The notes beneath the pieces were generated by a model. It saw only the letters and a list, made by a program, of their open reading frames with translations, searched no databases and had not been told where the DNA came from. Shown one piece after another: positions 1-7,327 of a DNA stretch of 33,166 nt. The stretch's first letter is position 1, and each line of letters begins with the position of its first letter. Position numbers and translations under genes: made by a program. The DNA comes from a virus: IMG/VR virus record IMGVR_UViG_3300045944_000171, positions 1-33,166 of that record, one strand, 5' to 3'.

Positions 1-2
1 TC

Positions 3-176
3 CATCCTCGCACGCGGCGGGAGCCGCGGCGCCGGTTTCCCCGCTGTGTGCCGCGCCAGAGTGGGCGAGACACCGCCGCGCTCTCCGGCCGGAGCGGCTG
101 GCACATCGGCGAGCGGCAGCCGACGCGGCGGGTGATGTCGCCCTGGCGGGCGGCGACCCCGGCGGCGGCGGACTGA
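3..176 (+). CDS. possible 3' end of an upstream gene (partial)
   Basis: One forward frame is open from the window edge to a TGA at 174-176, and from about position 69 nearly every codon ends in G or C, as in the genes that follow. The last residues read like ordinary protein (GWHIGERQPTRRVMSPW). Two other forward frames are also open over much of this stretch, as is common in GC-rich DNA, so the frame choice is uncertain. No domain is recognisable. If it is not coding, the first 267 bases hold only a leader for the next gene. Confidence 0.3.
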   Translation, partial: HPRTRREPRRRFPRCVPRQSGRDTAALSGRSGWHIGERQPTRRVMSPWRAATPAAAD

Positions 177-267
177 AGGAGGGATGGCGATCGAGCGAAC
201 GAGGCACCGACCGAACGACCGCGCACACGCGCACAGCCTGTCAGGCACAAGGAAGGATTCGACCAGC

Positions 268-771
268 ATGGCCGTCGCCAAAGGCTCCACGAAACCCGAG
301 TTCGAGGTGATCCCGGAGGGCTTCTACACCTTCCAACTCACCGAGATCCGCGAAGAGACGACCGAGGAAAACCCGTTCAAGAAAGGGGCGATGCGGACGC
401 AGGTGCCGCTCGAATGGACCTGCCGCGCCGAGGATGACGAGTCCGCGGACGGACTGACGATCATCCAGTACTACACCCTCTCCCTCGGCAGCCCGGAGTA
501 CCCGAGCAAGCTGCGGCCGTTCGCCGCCGCGCTGCTTCGGCGCGAGATCACGAAGGACGACGAGGACGAGGGCATCGACCTGGACACGCTGCTCAACCGC
601 CGCATCCAGGCCACCGTCAAGCACTACGCCAAAAAGGACGGGACGAAAGGCGCGAAACTCGAATCCCCGCTTGCGCTGAAGCGTGCGCCGAAGCCAGAGA
701 AACCGGCGCCACCACCGCCCCCGGCGGACGAGGACGATGACGACCTCGGTCCCTTCGCCCAATCGGCCTAA
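268..771 (+). CDS. SSB-like / DUF669-like phage replication protein
   Basis: This 167-residue protein probably binds single-stranded DNA during phage replication or recombination. I chose the ATG at 268 because an AAGGAAGG ribosome site lies about 10 bases upstream; the frame is open further back to 184 but that part reads as non-coding. The N-terminal 110 residues look like one small beta-rich domain. The last 35 residues are a proline-rich linker and then a very acidic tip, DEDDDDLGPF, followed by AQSA. That tip resembles the acidic, aromatic-containing tail by which SSB proteins recruit partners, although here the aromatic residue is not terminal. The gene directly precedes the primase-like gene, which fits a replication role. 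The family assignment is by general resemblance only. Confidence 0.55.
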   Translation: MAVAKGSTKPEFEVIPEGFYTFQLTEIREETTEENPFKKGAMRTQVPLEWTCRAEDDESADGLTIIQYYTLSLGSPEYPSKLRPFAAALLRREITKDDEDEGIDLDTLLNRRIQATVKHYAKKDGTKGAKLESPLALKRAPKPEKPAPPPPPADEDDDDLGPFAQSA

Positions 772-810
772 CCCGATCCGCCGGAGCGGGCTCCCCGCCC
801 CGCGCCGGCG

Positions 811-3207
811 TTGCCGTCTCTGGGGGAGCGCGTGCAGACCTCCGTCCGGCCGGACCAGCGTTTTACCCGCGACCGTCCCTGCCCGATCTGCGGCGGACAC
901 GACCGCCAGGAGCGCGGCGAGGGCCGCCGCTGTCACGGCTTCCGCTCGGCGGATGGGCGGTACGCCCACTGCGGCCGGGAGGAACACGCCGGGGGGCTGC
1001 CGCTCGATCAGGCCGACACCTACGCCCACCGCCTCGACGGGCCGTGCCGGTGCGGCGAGGACCACGGCGGGGGGAAGGTCGGGTCGAACGGGCACAAGCC
1101 GAAGGCGTCGGTGCGGACCGGCCGCGGGCGCGTGGTCGCCACGTACGGCTACGTCGACGAGGCCGGGAACCTGCTCTATCAGGTGCTCCGTTACGACCCC
1201 AAGCGGTTCAACCAGCGCCAACCGGACGGCAAGGGCGGTTGGATCTGGAGCCTCGACGGGGCGCGGCGCGTGCCGTACCGGCTGCCGGAGATCGTGTCGG
1301 CCAAGAGGACCCGTGCCGTGTGGCTCTGCGAGGGGGAGAAGGACGCCGACCGCCTGGCCGCTCTAGGTCTGCTCGCGACGACGACGGCGCAGGGCGCCAA
1401 ATCGCTCCACCTCACGGATCTGTCGGCGCTGGCGGGGCGCCCGGTGGTCATCCTGCCCGACAACGACGACGACGGGCGGCGGTACGCGGAGACGGCGCGG
1501 TGTGCGTTGATCGCGCTCGGCTGCCGGGTCAAGGTGGTGAACCTGCCCGACCTGCCGGCGAAGGGCGATGTCTCCGATTGGTTGGACGCGGGCGGGACCG
1601 AAGCGGATCTGAACGAGGTCGCCCGTGAGGCGCCGATCGCCGATGGGCCGTGCGGCGAAGACGACGAGGACGACGATCCGGAGTTGCCGCGGCTCAACGC
1701 GGCACGCGACGACTACGCCGCGCTTTCTCCGCTCTGTTGGGACGCGCTCGGCGCCGCCAACGACCCGCCCGTGATGTTCGCCTTCCAGGGCGCGCCCGTG
1801 CGGCTCGACCGCGACGGCGGCCGGATCGCGGCTCGCGCGCTTGACGAGGCGCGCCTGGGCCACGAACTGACCCGCGCGGCGTCTTGGTACAAGACGGTCA
1901 AGGTCGACGGCGAGCGAATCGAGGTGGACTCGTCGCCGCGGGCGGGGCTCTTGAAGGACATGCTCGCCGCGCGTTCGTTCCCGTTGCCGCCGCTGGATCG
2001 GATTGTCTCGTGCCCCATCCTCGGGCCCGACGGTTCGCTGCAAGCCGAAGCGGGCTACCACGCCGCCAGCCGCACCTACTGCGACACGGCGATGACGCTG
2101 GAGCCGGTCCCGGACCGGCCGACCGACGCCGACGTCTCCGCTGCGCTCGACTGGATCGCGGGCGAGTTGTTCGCCGACTTTCCGTTCGCGACCGACGCCG
2201 ACGCGGCGCACGCCGCGGGCGAATTGATCCTCCCGTTCGTGCGGGCCATGATCCCTGGCCCGTGCCCGCTCCACGTCCACGAGGCCCCGACCCAGGGAAC
2301 GGGAAAGGACTTACTCGCCGAGGCGATGTGTCGGGTCGCGACCGGCTACGACCCGGCGACCCTGAGCTACGCCGAGCGGTCGGAAGAGTTCGGTAAACGG
2401 CTCGTCTCCACGCTGCGGTCCATGCCCGAATGGGTCGTGATCCCGAACGTCTCGGGGATCGTCGACAACGACGACCTTACCGACCTCATCAGCCGCGGGG
2501 AACACCAGGGCCGACTACTCGGCGTTTCGGAGATGCTTCGGCTTCCCGCGCGGAACGTCTGGACGCTCACAAGCAATAACGCGCAACTAACCCAAGACAT
2601 GGTGCGTCGATCGGTCCGCATCCGGATCGACGCGGGACTCGAGCGACCGGAGTTGCGGACCGGCTTCCGTCACGCCGAGTTGAAGGAATGGGTCGGGACG
2701 CATCGCGCCGAACTGGTGCGGGCCTGCCTGGTCCTCGTCCGGTCATGGATTGCGGCTGGGATGCCGGCCGGCCAGGAGACGCTCGGCGGCTTCGCGCAAT
2801 GGGCGCGCGTCGTCGGCGGTATCGTCGGGCACGTCGGCTTCCGCGACTTCCTAGGCCAGCGCCAGGACTTCATCGATCAGGCGGATACCGCCTCGGCGGG
2901 GCTCCGCGCCTTCGTCGCGCTCTGGTGGGAGCAACGCGGGCCGATGCCGTCCGGCGTCTCCGAACTCCACAAGATCGCCAGCGATGACGAGGTGACGCTC
3001 GACATGGAAGCGCGCACGCTCCGCGGCGAACGGACCCGCCTGGGGCTCATCCTGATGGGCCTGCGCGACCGGCGATACCGTACCGACGACGGATCGATCG
3101 TCACCGTCCGGCAGACCGGACGGGAGCACAACCGATCCCTGTGGAAGCTGGAGCGAGACACACCCGACGAGGTTAGTGCGGAGGTTAGTGCGGAGCCGGC
3201 CGGATGA
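811..3207 (+). CDS. primase/helicase-like replication protein (zinc finger, TOPRIM, P-loop)
   Basis: This 798-residue protein is the likely replication initiator, combining primase-like and helicase-like parts. A CHC2-like zinc finger lies near the N-terminus (C24, C27, C41, C54). A TOPRIM domain follows, with CEGEKD near residue 173 and ILPDNDDDG near 214. A C-terminal ATPase-like domain has a P-loop, APTQGTGKD, near residues 493-501, a sensor-like TSNN and a paired-arginine MVRRS motif. Two motifs are odd: the residue after the P-loop lysine is Asp instead of Ser/Thr, and the Walker-B-like strand reads VVIPNV where I recall Asp in relatives. Start choice is open: TTG at 811, or GTG at 832 with GGGGGAG three bases upstream. 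The 3' end contains the first two copies of the iteron array. Confidence 0.8.
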   Translation: MPSLGERVQTSVRPDQRFTRDRPCPICGGHDRQERGEGRRCHGFRSADGRYAHCGREEHAGGLPLDQADTYAHRLDGPCRCGEDHGGGKVGSNGHKPKASVRTGRGRVVATYGYVDEAGNLLYQVLRYDPKRFNQRQPDGKGGWIWSLDGARRVPYRLPEIVSAKRTRAVWLCEGEKDADRLAALGLLATTTAQGAKSLHLTDLSALAGRPVVILPDNDDDGRRYAETARCALIALGCRVKVVNLPDLPAKGDVSDWLDAGGTEADLNEVAREAPIADGPCGEDDEDDDPELPRLNAARDDYAALSPLCWDALGAANDPPVMFAFQGAPVRLDRDGGRIAARALDEARLGHELTRAASWYKTVKVDGERIEVDSSPRAGLLKDMLAARSFPLPPLDRIVSCPILGPDGSLQAEAGYHAASRTYCDTAMTLEPVPDRPTDADVSAALDWIAGELFADFPFATDADAAHAAGELILPFVRAMIPGPCPLHVHEAPTQGTGKDLLAEAMCRVATGYDPATLSYAERSEEFGKRLVSTLRSMPEWVVIPNVSGIVDNDDLTDLISRGEHQGRLLGVSEMLRLPARNVWTLTSNNAQLTQDMVRRSVRIRIDAGLERPELRTGFRHAELKEWVGTHRAELVRACLVLVRSWIAAGMPAGQETLGGFAQWARVVGGIVGHVGFRDFLGQRQDFIDQADTASAGLRAFVALWWEQRGPMPSGVSELHKIASDDEVTLDMEARTLRGERTRLGLILMGLRDRRYRTDDGSIVTVRQTGREHNRSLWKLERDTPDEVSAEVSAEPAG

Positions 3208-3407
3208 GACTAACCTCACTAACCTTCCAATCCAAGGTTAGTCCACGAAAATCCGCACCAGACCGCGGAAATACTAACCTTACTAACCTTCCTAACCTTT
3301 GCAACGTCGTGTGTACACACATGCGGGTACATGCGCGCTTCGCGTGCGGCTACACACATGCACGACCCCGGCAGAAAGACGTTACCCAGGTTCCCGAGGT
3401 TAGTGCG
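3169..3407 (+). repeat. RAGGTTAGT iteron array, candidate replication origin
   Basis: The 9-mer RAGGTTAGT occurs eight times exactly and once with one change. Direct copies start at 3169, 3181, 3234 and 3396. Inverted copies (ACTAACCTY) start at 3209, 3218, 3273 and 3282, and the variant CCTAACCTT starts at 3291. Copies at 3209/3218 and at 3273/3282/3291 are exact 9-bp tandems. Three direct copies extend to GAGGTTAGTGCG. The array straddles the 3' end of the primase-like gene and the only gap in the early operon (3208-3420), which is visibly more AT-rich than its surroundings. Clustered short repeats beside a replication initiator are typical of iteron origins. An operator array for a repressor is the main alternative. 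Confidence 0.6.
3309..3362 (+). repeat. palindrome and direct repeats in the intergenic gap
   Basis: A perfect 12-bp palindrome, GTGTGTACACAC, lies at 3309-3320. The 11-mer TACACACATGC occurs at 3314-3324 and again at 3351-3361. Between the copies, CGCG-CTT-CGCG can form a small hairpin. These sites sit between the iteron tandem and the final iteron copy, upstream of the CoiA-like gene. They could be part of the origin or an operator for the next operon. Confidence 0.45.
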
Positions 3408-3420
3408 CTGGGGAGGAAGC

Positions 3421-4116
3421 ATGTTCGTCGCGCTTGACCCAAACGAGAACCGGATTGGGGCATGGGAAGCCGATCGTGGCCCGTTCGCCTGCCCGGCCTG
3501 TCGGGGATCGGTCGTGCTGAAGCGCGGCGCGATCGTCGCCGCCCACTTCGCCCACCGGCCCGACGCGGTCTGCGCCGTCGCGACCGGCGAGAGCGAACGC
3601 CACCACGCGATGAAGTGGCGGATGGCGAGCCTCCTCGGGTTCGACGACGTGCGGTTCGAGGTCGCCTTCGCGCCGGAGCGTCGGGCCGACCTCGTCATGG
3701 ACCGCTGCGTCATCGAGTGCCAGGCGTCGCCGATCTCGGTCGTGGAGTGGGAGGCGCGAACCCGCTTCTACAACGAACGCAAGCACTACGTCCTCTGGGT
3801 CTGGGATGAGAGCCGGCTGGGCCAGGAGAACGACTGGCTCGAGCAACGCATCCCGGCTGAGATCCGCCATTGTCACCGGATGAGTTGGGGGCACGTTGCG
3901 TTGCTCTACGACGATGGCGACCTCTACGACGCCCACTTCTACGCCGTCAGCCGAGCGAGCGAATTCATGGGCGAGGTCTTCGACCGGACGCTAAAGGCAA
4001 CCAAGTTGGTCGAGCGGCGATGGATTGAACGACCGTCGATCCGGCGCATGACGGGGCCGGAGGGGCACATCCTCGGCGACCTGGGCCAACGTGCCTGGTG
4101 GAGGGCGACAAGATGA
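3421..4116 (+). CDS. CoiA-like nuclease
   Basis: This 231-residue protein looks like a CoiA-family nuclease, a PD-(D/E)xK-type fold first known from competence. The ATG at 3421 has a strong GGGGAGGAA site just upstream, so I prefer it to earlier in-frame starts. The N-terminal zinc-binding part has CPAC (C24, C27) and HFAH (42-45). The nuclease core shows an acidic/histidine helix GESERHH (56-62), RADLV with D90, and IECQ with E99 and Q101 in the catalytic-strand position. It is translationally coupled by an ATGA overlap to the SLOG gene downstream and follows the iteron region. It may process DNA ends during replication or recombination. The substrate cannot be read from sequence. Confidence 0.75.
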   Translation: MFVALDPNENRIGAWEADRGPFACPACRGSVVLKRGAIVAAHFAHRPDAVCAVATGESERHHAMKWRMASLLGFDDVRFEVAFAPERRADLVMDRCVIECQASPISVVEWEARTRFYNERKHYVLWVWDESRLGQENDWLEQRIPAEIRHCHRMSWGHVALLYDDGDLYDAHFYAVSRASEFMGEVFDRTLKATKLVERRWIERPSIRRMTGPEGHILGDLGQRAWWRATR

Positions 4117-4856
4117 GCGCAAACATTCCGCAAACCATGCCGCAGCCGGCCGGCGAGCGCGTGGCGATCGTCGGCTCGCGACCGCGGGCCTGGCCCCACC
4201 CGGACGACGTGCGGACGTTCGTCACCGCCCTGGTGGCGGATCTGCCGGTCGGGACCATCGTCATCTCCGGCGGCGCCGAGGGCGTGGATACCTGGGCCGT
4301 TGACGCCGCCAAAGGACGCGGCCTGCCGTTCATCGTCCATCCCGTCGACTGGCAGCTGCACGGACGATCGGCCGGCGCCGTCCGCAACGCCGCCATCGTT
4401 GCCGACTGCGACCGCCTGATCGCCCTGCACGGCATCGACCCCAAGACCGGCGAGCTCTCCGCTGGGACGCAGATCACCGTGACAATGGCCCGGCAGGCCG
4501 GCAAGCTCGACCGCGTCGTCACTTGGGCGGAGGTCGCCGCCGGGATGCCGGAGTCGCCGGTCTACACCGCGCGGCAGGCGGCGCTCGTCGCCGACGTGCG
4601 GGACCGGACACGGCGACTCCGGAGCGCGACCAGCCCGCAGGGACGGGCGGCGCTGCTGGGCACCCTGCCGGAGCCGATCGCGGCACTCCGCGACGAGGCG
4701 GGCAGAACTGAGGCATGGCTCGGCGAGGCGTGGGACTGGCTGGCGCGCCACCAGGGCCGCCAGGACGCACCGGAACTCGAGCGGCGCTACATCGGCACCC
4801 TGAAAGCCTACGAGAGCATGCGGGATTGCCTACGGGCCGCGACGGAGGCCATATGA
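4113..4856 (+). CDS. SLOG-superfamily (DUF2493-like, DprA-related fold) protein
   Basis: This 247-residue protein starts at the ATG overlapping the stop of the CoiA-like gene, with GGAGGG at 4100-4105. The N-terminal 150 residues carry the Rossmann-like SLOG pattern: VAIVGSR (17-23), a glycine-rich ISGGAEGVD loop (51-59), a P-x-DW segment, an AVRNAAIV helix and a SAGT loop. SLOG proteins bind nucleotides or nucleotide-derived ligands, and DprA is a member. The C-terminal 100 residues are a charged helical extension not found in minimal DUF2493 proteins. Pairing with a CoiA-like nuclease is notable because CoiA and DprA both belong to competence. The role here is unknown. Confidence 0.7.
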   Translation: MSANIPQTMPQPAGERVAIVGSRPRAWPHPDDVRTFVTALVADLPVGTIVISGGAEGVDTWAVDAAKGRGLPFIVHPVDWQLHGRSAGAVRNAAIVADCDRLIALHGIDPKTGELSAGTQITVTMARQAGKLDRVVTWAEVAAGMPESPVYTARQAALVADVRDRTRRLRSATSPQGRAALLGTLPEPIAALRDEAGRTEAWLGEAWDWLARHQGRQDAPELERRYIGTLKAYESMRDCLRAATEAI

Positions 4857-5140
4857 CGAACAACGAGTTCGGTCTGTGCCTGATCGGGCAGGGAGCGGCC
4901 GAGTGTATCGTAAATGGGGAATGGACGCGGCTCCGGTACATCGTGGCGGACGCCATCGACCAGCGAGCGAGTGAGCGTCAACGGGCTGGGCGGCCGGACA
5001 AGGCCGGTGTGCTTCGTTACATCTCCGGCGAGATACGACACGGCGGTGTTCCGTCGAAACGATCGTTGACGAAGGCTGGGTCGGATGTGCGCGAAGTGGA
5101 GCGGCGTGTCGTGGACGGTGTGTCGCTGACGGGACGATGA
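4853..5140 (+). CDS. hypothetical protein, 95 aa
   Basis: The ATG at 4853 overlaps the upstream stop (ATGA), and GGAGG lies at 4844-4848. The protein is small and mixed in charge, with a basic, helical C-terminal half. I recognise no family. Coupling to the SLOG gene suggests co-expression with that pair. The coding call rests on the ribosome site, the overlap architecture and the absence of any competing frame of better quality. Confidence 0.6.
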   Translation: MTNNEFGLCLIGQGAAECIVNGEWTRLRYIVADAIDQRASERQRAGRPDKAGVLRYISGEIRHGGVPSKRSLTKAGSDVREVERRVVDGVSLTGR

Positions 5141-5655
5141 GCATGGCGACCGTCGTCCGACGCACGGAACCTGTGCGCGTCCCCACCGGTCCGACCAAGG
5201 CCGACGAGCACCGCCTGCGCTGGCTCGGCGGCTACAAAGATCGGGCGACCGACCTGATCCTCGACGTCATTGCGATGGACGAACGGCGCTTCGCGCTGGA
5301 AGAGGAATTGGTAGACCTCGACGCCAAACTCGCCGATCCGGCGCTGGCGGATCACCCGAAGCGACCGGCGGCGGTGGGGCGGCGGCACATGCTTGAGACG
5401 CTGGCGATCGACGCCACGCTCGGCCGCAGCAACCGACTCAAAGAGTTCGGCCGCATCCTGGGCGAGATGGCGAAACTCATGCGCGATCTCTCGCCGGGGG
5501 GCATCGATGCCTGCCGGGCCATCTGCGGGACGGCCTGTACCTCGATCGACCCAGAGAGCGACCTGTGGCTGATTCTGGGGATGCCGCCCGATGCACCGTC
5601 GTGGTGTATCGGCAAACAGGCGGCGAACGTGTACGGCTGGACAAGGAGGACGTGA
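5137..5655 (+). CDS. hypothetical protein, 172 aa
   Basis: The gene begins at an ATG overlapping the previous stop; a second ATG two codons on (5143) is an alternative. Residues 20-120 are predicted by eye to be mostly helical and rich in Glu, Arg and Leu, including a charged segment EEELVDLDAKLAD. Four cysteines lie in the C-terminal third, too scattered for a clear zinc site. No family is recognised. It belongs to the early accessory operon. Confidence 0.6.
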   Translation: MSMATVVRRTEPVRVPTGPTKADEHRLRWLGGYKDRATDLILDVIAMDERRFALEEELVDLDAKLADPALADHPKRPAAVGRRHMLETLAIDATLGRSNRLKEFGRILGEMAKLMRDLSPGGIDACRAICGTACTSIDPESDLWLILGMPPDAPSWCIGKQAANVYGWTRRT

Positions 5656-5656
5656 C

Positions 5657-5974
5657 ATGACGCGAACGACCAATTCACGTACCGGGTTGACGCACAATCG
5701 GCCCTATCCCGCCGCCGAGGCGCTGGCCGCCGAGGGACGATTGCCGGACGGCCGATGGGCGCCGTCGCCGGAGCAGCTGGCTTACGTCGAGGCGCTGCGC
5801 AGTCGGCTCCGGTTGCCGAAGGCGTTGCTCGACAACCATTGCGTCGCGACGTTCGGGTCGCCGTTCGCCGACCTGGACCGGCGGCAGGCATCGGCGCTGA
5901 TCGACCAACTCAAGGACTGGGAGGCGATCCCGGCGGACCTGGAGCGCGAACGCGGGCAACTCGACCTCTTTTGA
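5657..5974 (+). CDS. small protein ending in a sliding-clamp-binding motif
   Basis: This 105-residue protein starts at ATG 5657 behind a clear AAGGAGG site. Its last five residues are QLDLF, which matches the canonical bacterial beta-clamp-binding consensus QL(S/D)LF. A motif at the extreme C-terminus is well placed to reach the clamp groove. The rest contains a helical region resembling short phage accessory replication proteins, with no catalytic motif visible. A reasonable inference is that it binds the host clamp to recruit or block replication factors. Clamp binding is predicted from the motif alone. Confidence 0.65.
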   Translation: MTRTTNSRTGLTHNRPYPAAEALAAEGRLPDGRWAPSPEQLAYVEALRSRLRLPKALLDNHCVATFGSPFADLDRRQASALIDQLKDWEAIPADLERERGQLDLF

Positions 5975-5987
5975 GGGAGGCGATCGG

Positions 5988-6272
5988 ATGACCGAATCCT
6001 TTGCCGCCGTCATGCGCCGCCGCCGCGAAACCGCTGGACTGTCGCAATACCGGCTTGCTAAGCTGGCTGGCGTCGACCACACCACCGTCAGCCGGCTGGA
6101 GTCGGGCCAGCGCCGGCCGAGCCGGTCGATGGTCAACCTGCTCGCCGCCGCCCTCGGGCTCGACCAGGGCGCCTACGACGCCCTCATCGCCGCCGCCGGC
6201 TTCGCGGCGATGACCTGCCCAAACTGCGGCCACCGGCACTTCGCGGCGTTCGCGGAGCATCGGAGACGATGA
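5988..6272 (+). CDS. XRE-family transcriptional regulator with C-terminal Zn-like motif
   Basis: This 94-residue protein carries a Cro/C1-type helix-turn-helix at about residues 6-62, including the recognition pattern LSQYRLAKLAGVDHTTVSRLESG. GGGAGG precedes the ATG. The C-terminus ends in CPNCGHRHF, a compact cluster of two Cys and two His that could bind zinc. It probably binds operators in this phage, possibly the repeats near 3200-3400 or the elements near 12200 and 20710, but no target can be assigned. Its gene overlaps the nuclease gene by ATGA. Confidence 0.85.
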   Translation: MTESFAAVMRRRRETAGLSQYRLAKLAGVDHTTVSRLESGQRRPSRSMVNLLAAALGLDQGAYDALIAAAGFAAMTCPNCGHRHFAAFAEHRRR

Positions 6273-6562
6273 CGGAGAAACACTTGCGCCATGCCGTCTA
6301 CGACTGCGCTCGCCGCCTGGGGTGGTCGTGCTACTGGACTTGGACGTCCAAGCATTCGCCCGCCGGCTTTCCAGATATGGTGCTCACCCGTGGCGGTCGG
6401 CTCCTCTTCGCCGAGTTGAAGGTCGGCCGGAATCGCCCGACCCCGGCGCAGGAGAACTGGCTGGCGGCGCTCCGGGCCGTGGCGGGGGTCGAGGTCTACC
6501 TGTGGCGCGAGGCGGACTGGTTGGGCGGTGCCGTCGAGCAGATTTTGCGGGAGGCACCATGA
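6269..6562 (+). CDS. VRR-NUC domain nuclease
   Basis: This 97-residue protein is essentially one VRR-NUC domain, a PD-(D/E)xK nuclease type common in phages and related to FAN1 nucleases and Holliday-junction resolvases. The signature is visible: GFPDMVL supplies the first Asp, LLFAELKVG supplies the ExK pair, and RPTPAQENWL supplies the conserved Gln helix. The start overlaps the XRE stop by ATGA. It likely resolves branched replication or recombination intermediates before packaging. Confidence 0.85.
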   Translation: MTEKHLRHAVYDCARRLGWSCYWTWTSKHSPAGFPDMVLTRGGRLLFAELKVGRNRPTPAQENWLAALRAVAGVEVYLWREADWLGGAVEQILREAP

Positions 6563-6771
6563 GCGAACCGAGCATCGAGGGCTTGGCGCGGGCGATCCAG
6601 GACGACGTGTACCGATTAGACAACGACGAGTCGATCCGAGCGGCACGCGCCGCCCTGACCTACCTGCGGGACGCCCTCGACCTCGACTGGATGGCGCGAT
6701 CGGCGACGGAGAACCCCGCGGCGGATCGCCTCCGCGCCCTCCTGGCCGAACTCGACACGGAGGCACCATGA
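6559..6771 (+). CDS. hypothetical small protein, 70 aa
   Basis: This gene begins in the first of three identical junctions, GGAGGCACCATGAGCGA, which holds the ribosome site, the start and the stop of the previous gene. The protein is acidic and mostly helical, starting MSEPSIEGLARAIQDD and ending TEAP. No family is recognised. The shared ends with its neighbours are described under the repeat entry. Confidence 0.6.
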   Translation: MSEPSIEGLARAIQDDVYRLDNDESIRAARAALTYLRDALDLDWMARSATENPAADRLRALLAELDTEAP

Positions 6772-7037
6772 GCGAGACGGCGAAGCATACGGTGTTCATC
6801 CCCCCCGACGAGCGACGACTCGCACTCTCGGCCATCCGCAAAGAGGCCGCGTACCAGCGGGGACTGTCAACGGGATTGGGCGATGCCAGCACGGCGACGA
6901 TGATCGGCCGGGTCCATTACCACCAACATCAACTCACGGCGGCTCTGCTCGACATGGCCGCCGATCGTCTCGCGAAACTGGACCCCGACTACCGTCACCC
7001 GGACGATGTATCCACGGCACCGATGGAGGCACCATGA
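6768..7037 (+). CDS. hypothetical small protein, 89 aa
   Basis: This gene begins in the second copy of the 17-bp junction and ends in the third. The product starts MSETAKHTVFIPPDERR, is largely helical, and ends in MEAP. It contains a histidine-rich stretch HYHQHQ at about residue 50. No family is recognised. It lies in a run of small phage accessory genes just before the terminase genes. Confidence 0.6.
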   Translation: MSETAKHTVFIPPDERRLALSAIRKEAAYQRGLSTGLGDASTATMIGRVHYHQHQLTAALLDMAADRLAKLDPDYRHPDDVSTAPMEAP

Positions 7038-7327
7038 GCGAGGCGGTCGAGCGCATCATGGGGCTGGCCGGAGCCTACGCCGGGGCGTGGCGCGATGACC
7101 AGTGGGCGGTGACAACCGATCTCGACGCCCGCGAATTCCGCTCCGTCCTGAGCCGTGGTATCATCGCGGCGATTTATGCGGCGCGACACGGCGGTGACGG
7201 ATGGCCCTTACCCCTCGACGAGAAGCCTTCGTCGCGTACTACTGCGGCCAGGCGAAACAGAATGCCTCCGAGGCTGCCCGGTTGGCGGGTTACGCCAAAC
7301 CGGGGCAAGAGGGACATTTTCTCCTAA
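7034..7327 (+). CDS. hypothetical small protein, 97 aa, overlapping terS
   Basis: The start is the ATG of the third 17-bp junction. The first 60 residues look like a normal small phage protein (MSEAVERIMGLAGAYAGAW). From about position 7201 the frame runs through the terminase small-subunit gene in a different frame, and the residues become basic and low in complexity. The 127-base overlap is much longer than any other in the window. The native stop may have been lost when the terminase module joined here, leaving a chance C-terminal tail. Confidence 0.5.
   Translation: MSEAVERIMGLAGAYAGAWRDDQWAVTTDLDAREFRSVLSRGIIAAIYAARHGGDGWPLPLDEKPSSRTTAARRNRMPPRLPGWRVTPNRGKRDIFS

Larger units (their letters stand above)
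6550..7041 (+). repeat. three identical 17-bp gene-junction repeats
   Basis: The sequence GGAGGCACCATGAGCGA occurs at 6550-6566, 6759-6775 and 7025-7041. Each copy contains the Shine-Dalgarno core, the last codons (EAP) and stop of one gene, and the ATGA start of the next, so each internal gene is framed by the same sequence. The genes between do not resemble each other. This is what homologous boundary sequences for shuffling small phage genes would look like. Confidence 0.75.

Noticed and set aside
3169-3407. CRISPR array
   Set aside because: Repeats are only 9-12 bp, occur in both orientations and have no uniform spacers. No cas genes are present.
3204-3437. 77-codon plus-strand frame across the iteron region
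   Set aside because: Its residues are dictated by the repeats (LTSLTF, LTNLPNL), it has no ribosome site and it overlaps the better start of the CoiA-like gene.
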